Source: Triparma columacea (taxonomy: Eukaryota; Sar; Bolidophyceae; Parmales; Triparmaceae). From it: DNA of 32,106 bases. Position numbers and translations under genes: made by a program. The notes beneath the pieces are model-generated. The model ran no database searches. It was not told the DNA's origin and saw only the letters and a program-made list of their open reading frames with translations. Shown one piece after another: positions 1-10,579 of this stretch. The stretch spans positions 1 through 32,106 of the forward strand of contig BRYA01000195.1 in assembly GCA_030267965.1 (NCBI GenBank), given 5' to 3'. How positions within the stretch are numbered: the stretch's first letter is position 1; each line of letters starts with the position of its first letter.

Positions 1-66
1 ACCCTAACCACTCACCCTCACCCTAACCACTCACCCTCACCCTAACCACTCACCCTCACCCTAACC
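1..66. repeat. Telomere-like 19-bp tandem repeat
   Basis: Three exact copies of a 19-bp unit (accctaaccactcaccctc) occupy 1-57, followed by a partial copy to 66 and a degenerate CCCTAACC to about 80. Each unit contains CCCTAA, the complement of the TTAGGG telomere repeat common in algae and animals, plus a degenerate CACTCACCCTC part. The C-rich strand at the left edge is the orientation expected for a left chromosome end. It could also be subtelomeric repeat and not the telomere itself. Confidence 0.8.
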
Positions 67-1178
67 TCTCCCCTAACCCGTGAGAAAGTAACGCTTATCG
101 TATCCCTTCTACTCTCTTCTCTTAACTCCTCTTTCTCTCACTCTTTCTCACACACTCAAACACTCACACACTTACATTCACACACCGCTCTACCTTATAC
201 CCTCCTCTCCTCTACTCTCTCCACTCAACTCCTCTAACACATTTACACACTCATTCAAAACACACACACACTCACACACTCACACACTCACACACCCCCA
301 CCTTATACCATACCCTCCTCTCACCTTCTCTTCCCTCTCATTTCCTCTAACACACATCTTCACACACACCTACACACTCCCACACACCACTTCACCTTAA
401 TACCTTTCCATTCCACTATTCTCTTCCCTCAACTCTTCCCTTTTCCCTCCTCAACCTCAATCGCCCCCTTTTATTCATCCCCAACAACCCAACTTCACCC
501 TCACCCACTGCCTTTCCCTAGCTGTTCACATCTTTCCCTTTCAATGCTTCATGAACCCCCACTCATCTGATCTCATCCCCTTCCTTTTTCCTGATACTGA
601 CTTTTTACTAAAATACACTTTCTTGACCCTGAACCTTACCCCCAGTCTCCCACACCAATATTCAACAAACCTCTTATCATAACCCACAAGAGAACTTCAA
701 CTTTACTTTACATCATTTTACTTAAGATAACCAAATGTTTTTTGCTGTAAATGCATTTCCTTTTTTTCTTGATCTCTCCCCTCCCTCTCCCCCCCCCCTT
801 TCCCCTCCCCCACACGCCCTAACGCCCCCCTTCCCCCTTACCCCCCCCTATTTCCCTCCTGCTCCTCTTTGGCCTTTCAAACCCATTACCTTGGAACCTC
901 ATCTCCCCTCTCTCCCCCTCCCCCTTTCCCCTTTCCAACACACCCCGACGCCCCCCCTCCCCCCTGCCCCCTCCCTCTCTTTCTCCTGCTCCCATTTGGC
1001 CTCTCAAACCCATCGTCTTTGAACCTCCTCTCCCCCTCAAACCTCCCAAGACACACTCTCTCTCTCTCTCTCCCCTGCGCCATTCAAACAAGCCATGTTG
1101 AAACCCCACTCCCATCTTATGTCCTCTCATTTCCCTAGTTCACCAATCGGCACTACACTGGGTATGCTTGTTCTGGTT
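67..1178. other. Subtelomeric low-complexity region, no gene seen
   Basis: This stretch is strongly biased to C, T and A on the plus strand. Bases 120-400 hold CACACA/CTCACA-rich DNA. Bases about 780-1075 are C/T-rich with two degenerate copies of a segment containing ggcctytcaaaccca (starting at 871 and 998, offset 127 bp) and a (TC)n run near 1053-1072. The open frames here encode only Pro/Leu/Ser or Arg/Gly runs and look like composition artefacts. I see no gene, although a last exon of the neighbouring minus-strand gene could lie near 1150. Confidence 0.7.
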
Positions 1179-4100
1179 CTAAAAAGAAGGGCTGACTAAA
1201 GGACTACCAAAAGCTAGTCTGCAACACATGCAGAAAGTCCAAATTGAACTTACCACAATGATACAGATTACCCATCCCGCGTAACCTTCCTCAACCTCAT
1301 AAGTGTGTAAAGAGGGAAGGCAGTTTTCCTCGGACACCACCTGTGTTGGTTGGCTTAATTCTGTCAGCCACAAACACTTTGAGAGGTCAGAAAAACCTGT
1401 TGTTGTCTCATCTTCCTTTAACGAGTCTTGCAACTTCCTGAAGTCTGCCCTTGAATTCACAGTGTAGACAGCAAAATCAACAACACTCAAGAGAACGTCA
1501 AAGAATATCGCCATGATACTGACTATGAGTGCTATTCTGTCCCTCAAACTGTGATCCTTGTCATTGTCTTCGTCCTCCTCTAGCCGGTCAATGACTGCAG
1601 CAATAATGCCGACAATTACCACGGCTAGCTCGATGAACCCCAAAACCATTATTGATTGGAGGTCATCCCCTACCCCTTCCAACGCAGAATTTGCATCAGG
1701 AGTGTAGGGGCTCCAGCAGTTTCCTCCTTTGAGTGCTTCTACCATGCTCCTTGTTTCTCCATCTGCAGCTAAGACAAGTACACCCAACTGCAAAGTCAAG
1801 TCGGCTGCAAGAAGAATGTAAACATTGAAGCGGTTCAACCATATGGAAGGTTTGTGCAATTGCTTGAAGTTTGTGATCAACAGAGCAACTGTAACTACAA
1901 ATCCAACTACCTCAAGAATTGCATCAGCGAGGTTTAAACTGAAGAGTGTGTCAACAGTTCTCCCAATTTTATGAAAGTTTGCACACATTGAGCCTTTTTT
2001 GCACCCCACATCCCCCTCTGATCGAAAACCAGCGGCAAACAGAGAAGAACAAACAGGCACACTGAATGTTTTCCTGTTTAATATGTTCTCTTCGCAAGCA
2101 ACTGTGGTCAGATTCAGGCCTGAGCACTGTCGACCAAGGCACAAGGTGTTGTCATCACAGAGTTCTCCTTCCCCTTTTGTGCAGGTCCTAGCATAGTTGC
2201 TCAGGCAGATCTCCGGTGCTGTGGTTCCCTTGGCACAGAAGTGGTCAGCAGGACACTGCGTTTGGGTTGCATTGAAACTTGCAACGTCACAAAAGAAACC
2301 TTGCAGACACACTCCTGTGCAGGCAGGACTGAATTTAGAGAAGAGAGGGAGTGTGCGTTAGTGAAGTGCTTTATTTACGTGCTCTATCTGAGCCTGAGTA
2401 ATCTTACCTTGTCAAACCCTCTGTATCTCCGTATTTGCCAAGGTCGCAATCAAGGCATGAGGTGCTGGAAGAGGAGGGTTGGTATTTTCCAATTGTGCAA
2501 AGGTTGCAGTCAGATGCCCCTGACAGTGCATTGGCATGTGAGCCTGGATTGCACTCCTCACACTTTGTCAAACCCTCTGTTTCTCCATATTTGCCAAGGT
2601 CGCAATCAAGGCATGAGGTGCTGGAAGAGGAAGGTTGGTACTTTCCAATTGCGCAAAGGTTGCAGGCAGATGCCCCTGACAGTGCATTGGCATGTGAGCC
2701 TGGATTGCACTCCTCACACTTTGTCAAACCCTCTGTTTCTCCATATTTGCCAAGGTCGCAATCAAGGCATGAGGTGCTGGAAGAGGAAGGTTGGTACTTT
2801 CCAATTGTGCAAAGGTTGCAGTCAGATGCCCCTGACAGTGCATTGGCATGTGATCCTGGATTGCACTCCTCACACTTCTCGTGTGCAGAAGCAGAGACTC
2901 CATCATCTGTGATGAAGGCACCTGGGGAGCAAGGCTGACAAGGTGACGAGTCCTCAATATCACTGAAGTAGCCCGCCTAGGGAAGTTAGGGATGTGGAAG
3001 AGGGACGATTTAGTTTGGGTTACCAAGATTGTTATTTTTCTGTCCTCAATACTACCCTCACCTTGCAAATCTCACAACCTCCGCTTGCACCAACTTCGGT
3101 ACTTATCCCAGATCCCTTGATACAAACACCACAGACCTTCCTATCGAGGGAACCAGGCATACCAGGAGGGCAAACTGTGCAGTCACTCAGCTCATTGTGC
3201 AGAGCAGATGAGGTACCAACATCAGCATTGAAGGTGTTCTCAGGGCAAAGCTCGCAGTCAGACTCAGAGTCGTGGAGTGATGCAGTTGTAGCCGCATCAA
3301 CAAGGACCTTACCGGCACCACAAACTATGCAGTCATCAAGGGAGTCGTGGAGAGAAGAGTCAGTGCCAGCATCAGAAATAAAAGTACCTGCGGCACAAAC
3401 ATCGCATGATAGGCTTCCTTGTGAGACTTGGTACGTTCCAGCTCCACAGACAGTGCAGGAAGACGATCCATCAGTATTCGAGTACGTTCCTGATTGAAGA
3501 GGGAAAAGCAGCAACGTGGTAAGATTGTGAGGGATTCTTGGCAAAAGGAAAGATAATACAAGGGTAGTGGCTCACCTATTTGGCAGTTAACACATGTCAA
3601 GGCACTGGCTGAGCTGTACTTCCCTGCAGTGCAGTCAGAGCATGTAGAATCGCTGGTTGCTCCAGTGGCTGTGCTGTACTTCCCTGCACCGCAGTCAGAG
3701 CATGTAGCATCGCTGGTTGCTCCAGTGGCTGTGCTGTACTTCCCTGCACCACAAGCAGAGCAAGTAGATGCAGCAGCTCCACTGTACTTCCCTGCAGTGC
3801 AGTCAGAGCATGTAGAATCGCTGGTTGCTCCAGTGGCTGTGCTGTACTTCCCTGCAACACAGTCAGTACAGGATGACGCCCCACCAAGACTATACTTTCC
3901 TGCACCGCAGTCAGAGCATGTAGATGAAGATGTTGCTCCAGTAGCTGAGCTATACTTCCCTGCAATGCACTCAGAGCATGTAGATGCAGCGGCTCCACTG
4001 TACTTCCCTGCATCGCAGTCAGAGCATGTAGAATCGCTAGTTGCTCCAGTGGCTGTGCTGTACTTCCCTGCACCACAGTCAGAGCATGTAGCATCACTGG

Positions 4101-7100
4101 TTGCTCCAATGGCTGAGCTGTACTTCCCTGCACTGCAGTCAGAGCATGTAGAATCGCTGGTTGCTCCAGTGGCTGTGCTGTACTTCCCTGCACCACAATC
4201 AGAGCAGGAGGTTGCTCCAACAGCACTGAACGTTCCTGCTGAACACGGGTCACAATCTGAACTTGAAACTCCACCAGATGGGTTGTAGTAACCCGCAGAA
4301 CATAAGTAGAAAGGACAGCCAGAGTACGAGTATTTATCGCCGTTGACGGTGCCGTAAGTGTCCAACAAAGCGGACCCTAAAAATAATAAATAAGAAAGGA
4401 GAGAGGTAGGAATAGGAATAGGTGCAACGGGTAACGTAAAGTGAGTCGTGGGGATAGGAATGGTTCTACAGACTACACAATCCTCATTCTCGTCTTACCT
4501 TGGATTGGAGTGTTGGAGGAGTAGGGAGAAGGGCACGTATTGTGGATGGTGATGGTTGGGGCAGAAGTCCTGTAAATATCATCACCATTTCCTGAGTCTG
4601 CTGTGTTTCCAATGAAGCTTGTTCCGTAGACATTGACAGAAGTGTCACTACTAGCAACATAAATAGCTCCACCTCCCAAAGTACTTGTAGCTCTATTGTT
4701 CGAGAAGATACAGAGCTCCAAGTCCACTATGGCACCACTCCAAATGTTAACCCCTCCACCATAACCAGAATACCCCTTGTCGAAGGTGAGAGCTCGGAGA
4801 ATAAGTGTACCACTCCCAGTTCCCTCCACCCTCATCCCTCTTCTTGCATTCTCTCCATCCAACACACAGCTTGCGTTGTCCTCCACACACTTGACCTCAC
4901 CATTCAAGTCTTCTGTCCACAGCATGGTAGAACTACGTGCACAAGTCCCCTCTGAGCATTTATACGGCCCAACAGCTAGATTCACAGTGTCACCATTTGC
5001 CATGATGGAGTTGCCAGTGTTATCGACATAGTCCATATCAGCAGAATTACTGACCGTGTTGAACAGCCCGTTCATATCGACCACATTCACCTCAGCCAAC
5101 GACCTCCCTCCGACAAGGACTAAGCAGGTCCAAAAGATTAGGCAAATATGAGACACTCTCGCTCGGCAATTGGTTTTTTGGTATGGAGTCCCATATTTTG
5201 GTCTTTCTCCAAATGCTCTCATTTCTCCTGCCCAGCCATCTTTCGCCTGAGACAACCTCCTCCAGACCACCGACGTGCATTTCTTTGGTCCTCTCATCTC
5301 GAATATGAACCACAAGGCAATATAATGGATGAGAAAAGGAAGAAGAATGAAATTGTAGTTCGCTCCTCCATCGTCCTCAAAACTATCCAAATGATTGGGC
5401 AAATTGATTACGCGCTCTGAGTAGACGTTGAAGGTCGTCTTCTTGTCAACTATAAAAGCGCACTCCGTTCTTTTATGCAAGTTGAAGTTGAAATTGCTGT
5501 CCGGCCCTAGGTCGAATGAGACAACAATTAGCGTCCCACCGGTTGTGAACGTGGAATTCTGCGGAGAAGAAAGGCTAGGGCAGGCTGCAATTCACAGAGG
5601 GAAGCGAGATGGGCGCGTTAGCTACAGTTGGTGCATTATGGTTCCCTTCTCCCCTCAATAACCAAAGCGCCCTGCTCCTCACCTTCAACTGTCGTGCACT
5701 CCACTCTAATTGTAGCGGTCGTCGTCGGTTGGTAGGCGAACGAAGTCGTGTTGAAAGAGGAGATGTTGGCGTTACTGTCCAGATAGCAGCGTTGCTTGCT
5801 ACGGAGGTCGGTGTCGTGAATGACGGAGACGAAAATCTGAGGAGAAACGAGGTCTGAAACGTCTGCGCTGGGGGAGAGGGGTGATGTGACGACTGAGTAG
5901 AGTGGTTTGTTTAGTTAATCATCGTCGCAAATATCGAACCGCTGCTTTCTCTCTTACTCACCTTTCGTCATATTCCCAATAATGTTGACAACGGCAATGG
6001 GGGGGGGATTTTGGGCTTGCGTCGCGCTTGTCCCGCTGGTCGTCGGAGCATCCTGGATTGTCAGCAGCACAAAGTCGGCCCCCTCGCCGCCGCCAGCTTC
6101 CATGTTGTCGTCGTTGCCCTGTAACAAGCCCTCCATGCTAGGGGGAAGGACAGCCTCCTTCAAGTTGACACCCCTTACTCCGAGAGCTGCGTTGCCTGTG
6201 TTGGTCAGGAGCGAGACGACTACGGCATTAGAATCTAAGTTTGTAGCATGTGGCCAACCTTCCCTCTCTCTTACCTTCTCCCGCAGGGGGTCCGGGTGCA
6301 GGTTGCGCAGAAGGATCATTGACGATGAGGGTGCAGGGATTCTGCAAGGCGGTGTAGTGCAAGGAGGCTGCGATTGCGGAGAGAAGCGAGACGTTGCATT
6401 AGCTACAGTTGCTGCATAACAGCTCAATTCTCCCCTCCGTAACCGTAGCTCCCCCCTCCTCTTACCTTGAACCGTCTTGAATCCTGTAGTCGTAGCAGCC
6501 ACAAGCTTCTTAACGACCCTACTCACGTCCAAAGAGGAAGCCTTAACGTTGTCACCCTGGAACCAGCGCATCATGCTCGGAAGATCGGAAGGAATGATGT
6601 CCTCCTGCAAAGGGGCGCCCTTAACTCCAAGAGGAGCAAAGTCTGGGTTGGTCGGGACCGAGGCGACTACGACTGGGACGTTAGAATCTAAGTGTGTAGC
6701 ACTTTGCCCGACCTCCCCTAGTCCTCCTCTACCACCCTCTCTTACTTACCTTCTCCCGCAGGGGGTCCAAGGGCAGGTTGCGTAGTAGGATCATTGATGA
6801 CGAGGCTGGTCGGGATGGGTGTCGAAGCAGGTTGCGCAATAGGATCATCGACAACAATCCCGATCGCGATGGGCATCGAAGCAATCTGGTGCGCCTCGCC
6901 GCCGGAAACTTGATGGGGGGGGGAGGGGGGGAAGGAGCCGGGTGAGGAAATGAACGCAGCCGTAGATGTGGACGGTTTACAAAGGCAACTCTTCCCTCTC
7001 CCCCCTTACCCCCACCCTAACCTCTCCTCACCTCCAAGAAGCCCGAGATTCAGCCCCTCATCAGTAGCTTTGATGTTGTCGTCGTCGCAAAGGAGCCAGC

Positions 7101-10100
7101 ACTTCGTGCTCGGGGAAGGGAAGATAAGCAAAGTGTCTCCCTTGCCTTCGAGAGCTGCGTAGATCGAGTTGGCAATTGCGATTAGGTGTTAGAGTACAGT
7201 TTGCAGCGCGGTATCAATAATAAATAAAAATAAATACTTTTCTCTCTCCATCATCCCACTCTTACCTTCCCAAATCTCAGAACAAGACGTGCTCATTCCC
7301 TCATCGATAGTAGCAGGGACGGTCTTGAAGGCCTTAGATGCGCGGGCTTTATCATCAACGACAACTAGGAATATCTCAATGCCGTTGTAGTCCATATGCG
7401 GTACTTGCTTGGCCGTTGCTTGTGCTTCAACTGTAACAGCACTCACGGTCGTGACGAGCGTGTCGAGCACGAGCGCCTTGAGCACGAGGCGTTGGGTGGC
7501 GACGATGTCGTCTAACCACGAAGGGGTCAAGGAAGTGGCGTTATCTGAGATCTCGGGTGCGCGTGGTTGGTGGATGTGGACACGATCTCCGGGGTTGGCA
7601 CAGTCCTCCGTTTCTGTGCTCCTGAGGTAGTCGGAGACCAAGGTGTCAACATGGTCATCAAGCCAGTGGTACTGGACGGGAAGGTTTGAGTGGACCTCGG
7701 AGGAAGTGTCTGTCGCGAAGAGGAAATTAGGATGTGAAACGACTGCGAAGGGGTGTTAGAATCTAGTTTGCATCCCCATATCGACTTCCTACCAAGCCCT
7801 TACCTGATTCAATCGGTGGGTCTCCTAAGTCCATCCCTGATTCACTCCCAATTCCGTCCTCACAGGATTTGTGGTAACTGCAGGTCATCAAGCTCCCGTT
7901 GTCTCCTTGGGCGTAATCGACGGTGGCGTTGGCGGTCTTATTCCCCTTACTTGCAGAGTTTGTAGTAGTCGACGCGAGCGAAGAGGTGAACATTGTGAGG
8001 TTCCCAACTTCGCCAGAGTAGTCCATGACATCAGCCACCTCCTCTGCGTGAACTTGGTTGGAAGCGACATCCTCGTGGACGAAGCTTTGATTTCCAATCG
8101 TGTACCCGACCCACACGCCGTAGTAGCTCTTGACCTTATCATACTCAGAGAGACGGGGGCCGACGCAAGCATCGGTTCCAGCATCCTTGTCCTGCTCAAG
8201 GCAAGGTTGAGCGTCAACGACGGTGAAGCTGTTTGCCCCAGTTTGAAGGGCTGCGCAAGAGGATGGTAGAGGGTAGCGTGAGGATGATTAGAACGCGTGA
8301 ATGCACCCTCGTTATCCACTTCTTCCTCCCCTCCCCACTTCCTCCCACTCCCCTCTCCCCAATCCCCCCCCTTCTCCCCTCACCTGCTGTGTTGACGACC
8401 TTTGCGCATGCACCGTCATCCCTCCCAGAAGCTACGGGTGCAGACAGCAATGTACTCTCTGCACCCCTATTGCCCGAAGGGTACCCCCACAACCCTCCGA
8501 AGGCGGTAAGGAGGAAGATGGAGAGTGTGAAGAAAAGGAAGATGTTGCGACGAGCTGCGACGAGTGAAGTGAATTTCAAAATAATATATTCGAGGGTTAG
8601 TATTGCGCGGTTGGTAAGGAGAGCGTGTGACGGATAAAGCAGCGACGCACAATTCTACATTCTTTCCCCATTCTCACCTTTCTCTGTACGCGTCTCGCTA
8701 CGCGACATGTTCGTGCTCTCCCTCTCCCCCCCCACTGCCTTGAGAGATCCTTCGAAGAAGTTGCTGGTAGTAACGAGGAAGTTGCTAGCGGCGCCCCCAT
8801 CTAGCTTTCTCTTCTTCTTCTTCTTTTTGTTCTTCTTCTTCTTCTTCTTCTTCTTCTTCTTCTTCTTCTTCTTCTTCTTCTTCTTCTTCTTCTTCTTCTT
8901 CTTCTTCTTCTTCACGACGAGGCTTCCCAGACTCTCCGCACCCCAACCGCCCCAAGGGTACCCCCACAACCCTCCGAAGGCGGTAAGGAGGAAGATGGAG
9001 AGTGTGAAGAAAAGGAAGATGTTGCGACGAGCTGCGACGAGTGAAGTGAATTTCAAAATAATATATTCGAGGGTTAGTATTGCGCGGTTGGTAAGGAGAG
9101 CGTGTGACGGATAAAGCAGCGACGCACAATTCTACATTCCTCCCCCATTCTCACCTTTCTCTGTACGCGTCTCGCAACGCGACATGTTCGTGCTCTCCCT
9201 CTCCCCCCCCACTGCCTTGAGAGATCCTTCGAAGAAGTTGCTGGTAGTAACGAGGAAGTTGCTAGCGGCGCCCCCATCTAGCTTTCTCTTCTTCTTTTTG
9301 TTCTTCTTCTTCGTCTTCTTCTTCTTCTTCTTCTTCTTCACAACGAGGCTTCCCAGACTCTCCTCCACCTCCTCCTCCTCCTCCTCCTCCTCCTCTGCCA
9401 AAAGTAGAAATTTGTTCTGGCTGTTGGAACCTCTGAGTTTGCTGTCTGAACGAACCTTTGCTGATTCGCGTGCCGATTTCTGGGATTTCTGGACTTTTCT
9501 GCAAATCCTGCTACGAGAGGGCGCGAACTTTTTGGGGTAGATCCAAAAATCGTCGCAACTTGGTTCACACTCAACCGTTAATCCGAAAGAAGGTCCCTGA
9601 GGTGTAGTAAATGCCGCTACCTCGGCGCAAGTGGTAACCGAGGTTGACGGGCGACGTTTAGGGTTCTTCTGGGAGGAGGGAATGCAACTGGTAGAGGGGT
9701 ATTTGTCCTGCATCCGCACCTTCTCTAGGCTCAAGTTTAGATCGCTCTGCTGGATTGCGGAGAGCAATGTGACGTGCCTGTTCGATGATGCCAATCCAAC
9801 CCCTTCAATCTTCCCCTTATCGAGTAGTCCGCTCCGGCTGATATCCAGTCCTTGTCCCTCCGCTCCGACGTAATGGCCCTGAGCAAGGTTTGCGTCGTCA
9901 GCCTTGTCAAGTAGTGGAAAGAAATTGATTCGGGCGCTCGTCACAATGGATGAATGAGATACGTCTATGCATGGAGGGGGGGGGGGAGGGCAATGCGAAG
10001 ATGAGATTGCGGTTAGAAGAGCACTTGCCAAAACCAATCCCCCTCCCCTTTTCATCTTGCCCTGTTTCCCCTCGCCACCCTCACCTTCGGTGGCCACCCG

Positions 10101-10259
10101 ACGTTCCCCTTCTTTGATCCCCTTGTCACGTCGGTCGCTCCGGCCCGTGCCCAACCCTTCGCCCTTCAGCTTGGCTGTTGGAGACCGTGCTACATGTAGC
10201 CCCTTGCCAATCCACTTGGAAGTGGACTCGTAGGAAGGATTGCGGGTATCAGCCATCAT
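1179..10259 (-). CDS. Giant exon-shuffled cell-surface protein with ephrin-receptor-like Cys-rich repeats
   Basis: Sixteen exons join in frame: 10259-9155, 8971-8678, 8494-8384, 8250-7804, 7709-7266, 7154-7032, 6908-6750, 6672-6466, 6367-6275, 6219-5962, 5862-5683, 5584-4499, 4376-3576, 3489-3062, 2976-2408, 2328-1179 (2,484 aa). Starting at ATG 10259, the product has a Lys/Arg-rich head, then a hydrophobic segment (about residues 72-90; an alternative start MKRGGG lies at residue 69). An acidic run and poly-Lys tracts follow, then exons with N-glycosylation sequons. A membrane hairpin sits at about 1219-1301, with a basic loop between its two spans. Two PMP-like repeats (FSNNRA/GGAIYV, FIGNTA) follow, then CxxCxxGKYS-type arrays in exons 13-15 and about five membrane spans in exon 16. 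The positive-inside loops agree with one polypeptide having large extracellular parts. Function is unknown; adhesion or sensing is a guess. It could instead be two genes, with a second start at 5297 or 5222 before the span at about 1285-1301. A GTAAGT at 1253 could also extend the C-terminus. Confidence 0.6.
2411..2878 (-). repeat. Three 156-bp coding tandem repeats (52-aa Cys-rich module)
   Basis: Copies start at 2411, 2567 and 2723 and are nearly identical, differing by only a few bases each. The unit encodes a 52-residue module running CEECNPGSHANALSGAS, then CNLC.IGKYQPSSSS, then CLDCDLGKYG.TEGLT, with six cysteines. The pattern is that of the ephrin-receptor-like/GCC2-GCC3 Cys-rich domain. 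Near identity at DNA level implies recent unequal exchange. The repeats lie in exon 15 of the giant surface-protein gene. Confidence 0.9.
3590..4290 (-). repeat. 60-bp coding repeat array (CSDCGAGKYSTATGATSDST)
   Basis: About twelve units of a 20-residue module, typically CSDCGAGKYSTATGATSDST, run through exon 13. Some units are shortened (for example GKYSGAAASTC). Each has a CxxCxAGKYS core, again the ephrin-receptor-like Cys-rich type. On the plus strand the frame looks like a second long open frame, but this only mirrors the periodicity of the repeat. Confidence 0.88.
8479..9363 (-). repeat. Tandem duplication (477-bp offset) covering an exon and its intron
   Basis: Bases 8479-8938 and 8956-9363 are near-identical copies differing by isolated substitutions and by the length of an internal TTC microsatellite. 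Each copy carries an acceptor (exon starts at 8494 and 8971), the poly-Lys segment, the stretch encoding KLDGGAASNFLVTTSNFFEG, and a GTGAG donor (exon ends at 8678 and 9155). The duplication therefore adds a complete phase-1/phase-1 exon (8971-8678) and leaves the frame open. The copies are too alike to be old, although an assembly artefact is possible in such a repeat. Confidence 0.9.
8809..8912. repeat. (TTC)n microsatellite encoding poly-Lys
   Basis: A TTC run of roughly 35 units, interrupted once by TTTTTG, is read on the minus strand as GAA/AAG-register codons. In the gene frame it encodes about 27 lysines, one Asn and six more lysines. A shorter relative at about 9285-9340 encodes KKKKKKKKTKKKNKKKK in the older copy. 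No stop appears in the gene frame. Confidence 0.9.
9361..9396. repeat. (CTC)n microsatellite encoding poly-Glu
   Basis: A CTC run on the plus strand encodes EEEEEEEEEVEE on the minus strand in exon 1 of the giant gene. It lies immediately before the first poly-Lys tract, so the protein has adjoining acidic and basic blocks. Confidence 0.85.
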
Positions 10260-10579
10260 GGTTGTGGTTAAGCTGAGCTTCAGTTTGCACCGATTGAGGT
10301 CTGCGTGGAGAGGAGGGGTTAGATTGGGAGGGAAGAACGACAGATCTGTCGCCAAAAAATATTACTTGGACACACCTCTTCTTCTTTCCGTAGACGAAAT
10401 TTAAAGCCGCGGCGATACAGCTAAAGCGTGTTGTTAATATATCTTGATGATGTCCTTTAGATGAGACGAAAAGCCAAGATTTTAGGGTTAACTTAAACCC
10501 CTCGCGAACCTGGCCCCGAGTCCCCTCCCCAAGGACCAAAGGCAAAAGGGCCCACCCAAAAATTTCCACAACTTTCAAA
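10260..10579. promoter_or_regulatory. Divergent intergenic region, shared promoter of the giant gene and IDE
   Basis: The starts of the minus-strand surface-protein gene and the plus-strand insulysin gene face away from each other across 320 bp. I see AT-rich patches near 10360-10375 and 10395-10445 and one TTTTAGGGTTAAC at about 10480, but no certain TATA box. Both 5' UTRs must also lie here. Confidence 0.5.

Noticed and set aside
735..1138. Overlapping open frames rich in Pro/Leu/Phe (plus) or Arg/Gly/Glu (minus)
   Set aside because: They arise from C/T-only DNA; no domain, no start context, and several frames are open together, as expected of low complexity.
2241..2938. Plus-strand open frames with three internal repeats
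   Set aside because: They are antisense shadows of the 156-bp repeat; the minus frame has the Cys-rich pattern and consistent splice phases.
2411..4290. CRISPR-like array
   Set aside because: The repeats are coding, have no unique spacers, and lie in a eukaryotic intron-bearing gene.
7005..7026. Internal telomere-like CCCACCCTAACCTCTCC
   Set aside because: It is a single copy within an intron pyrimidine tract, where CTAAC also fits a branch site.
8477..9056. Apparent signal peptide MKFTSLVAARRNIFLFFT in both duplicate copies
   Set aside because: The first codon is TTG, not ATG. The hydrophobic run is translated pyrimidine tract, and the acceptor GGAG at its end joins in phase with the exon before.
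8707..9114. Plus-strand open frame with a long poly-Phe run
   Set aside because: It is the complement of the poly-Lys microsatellite and has no other support.
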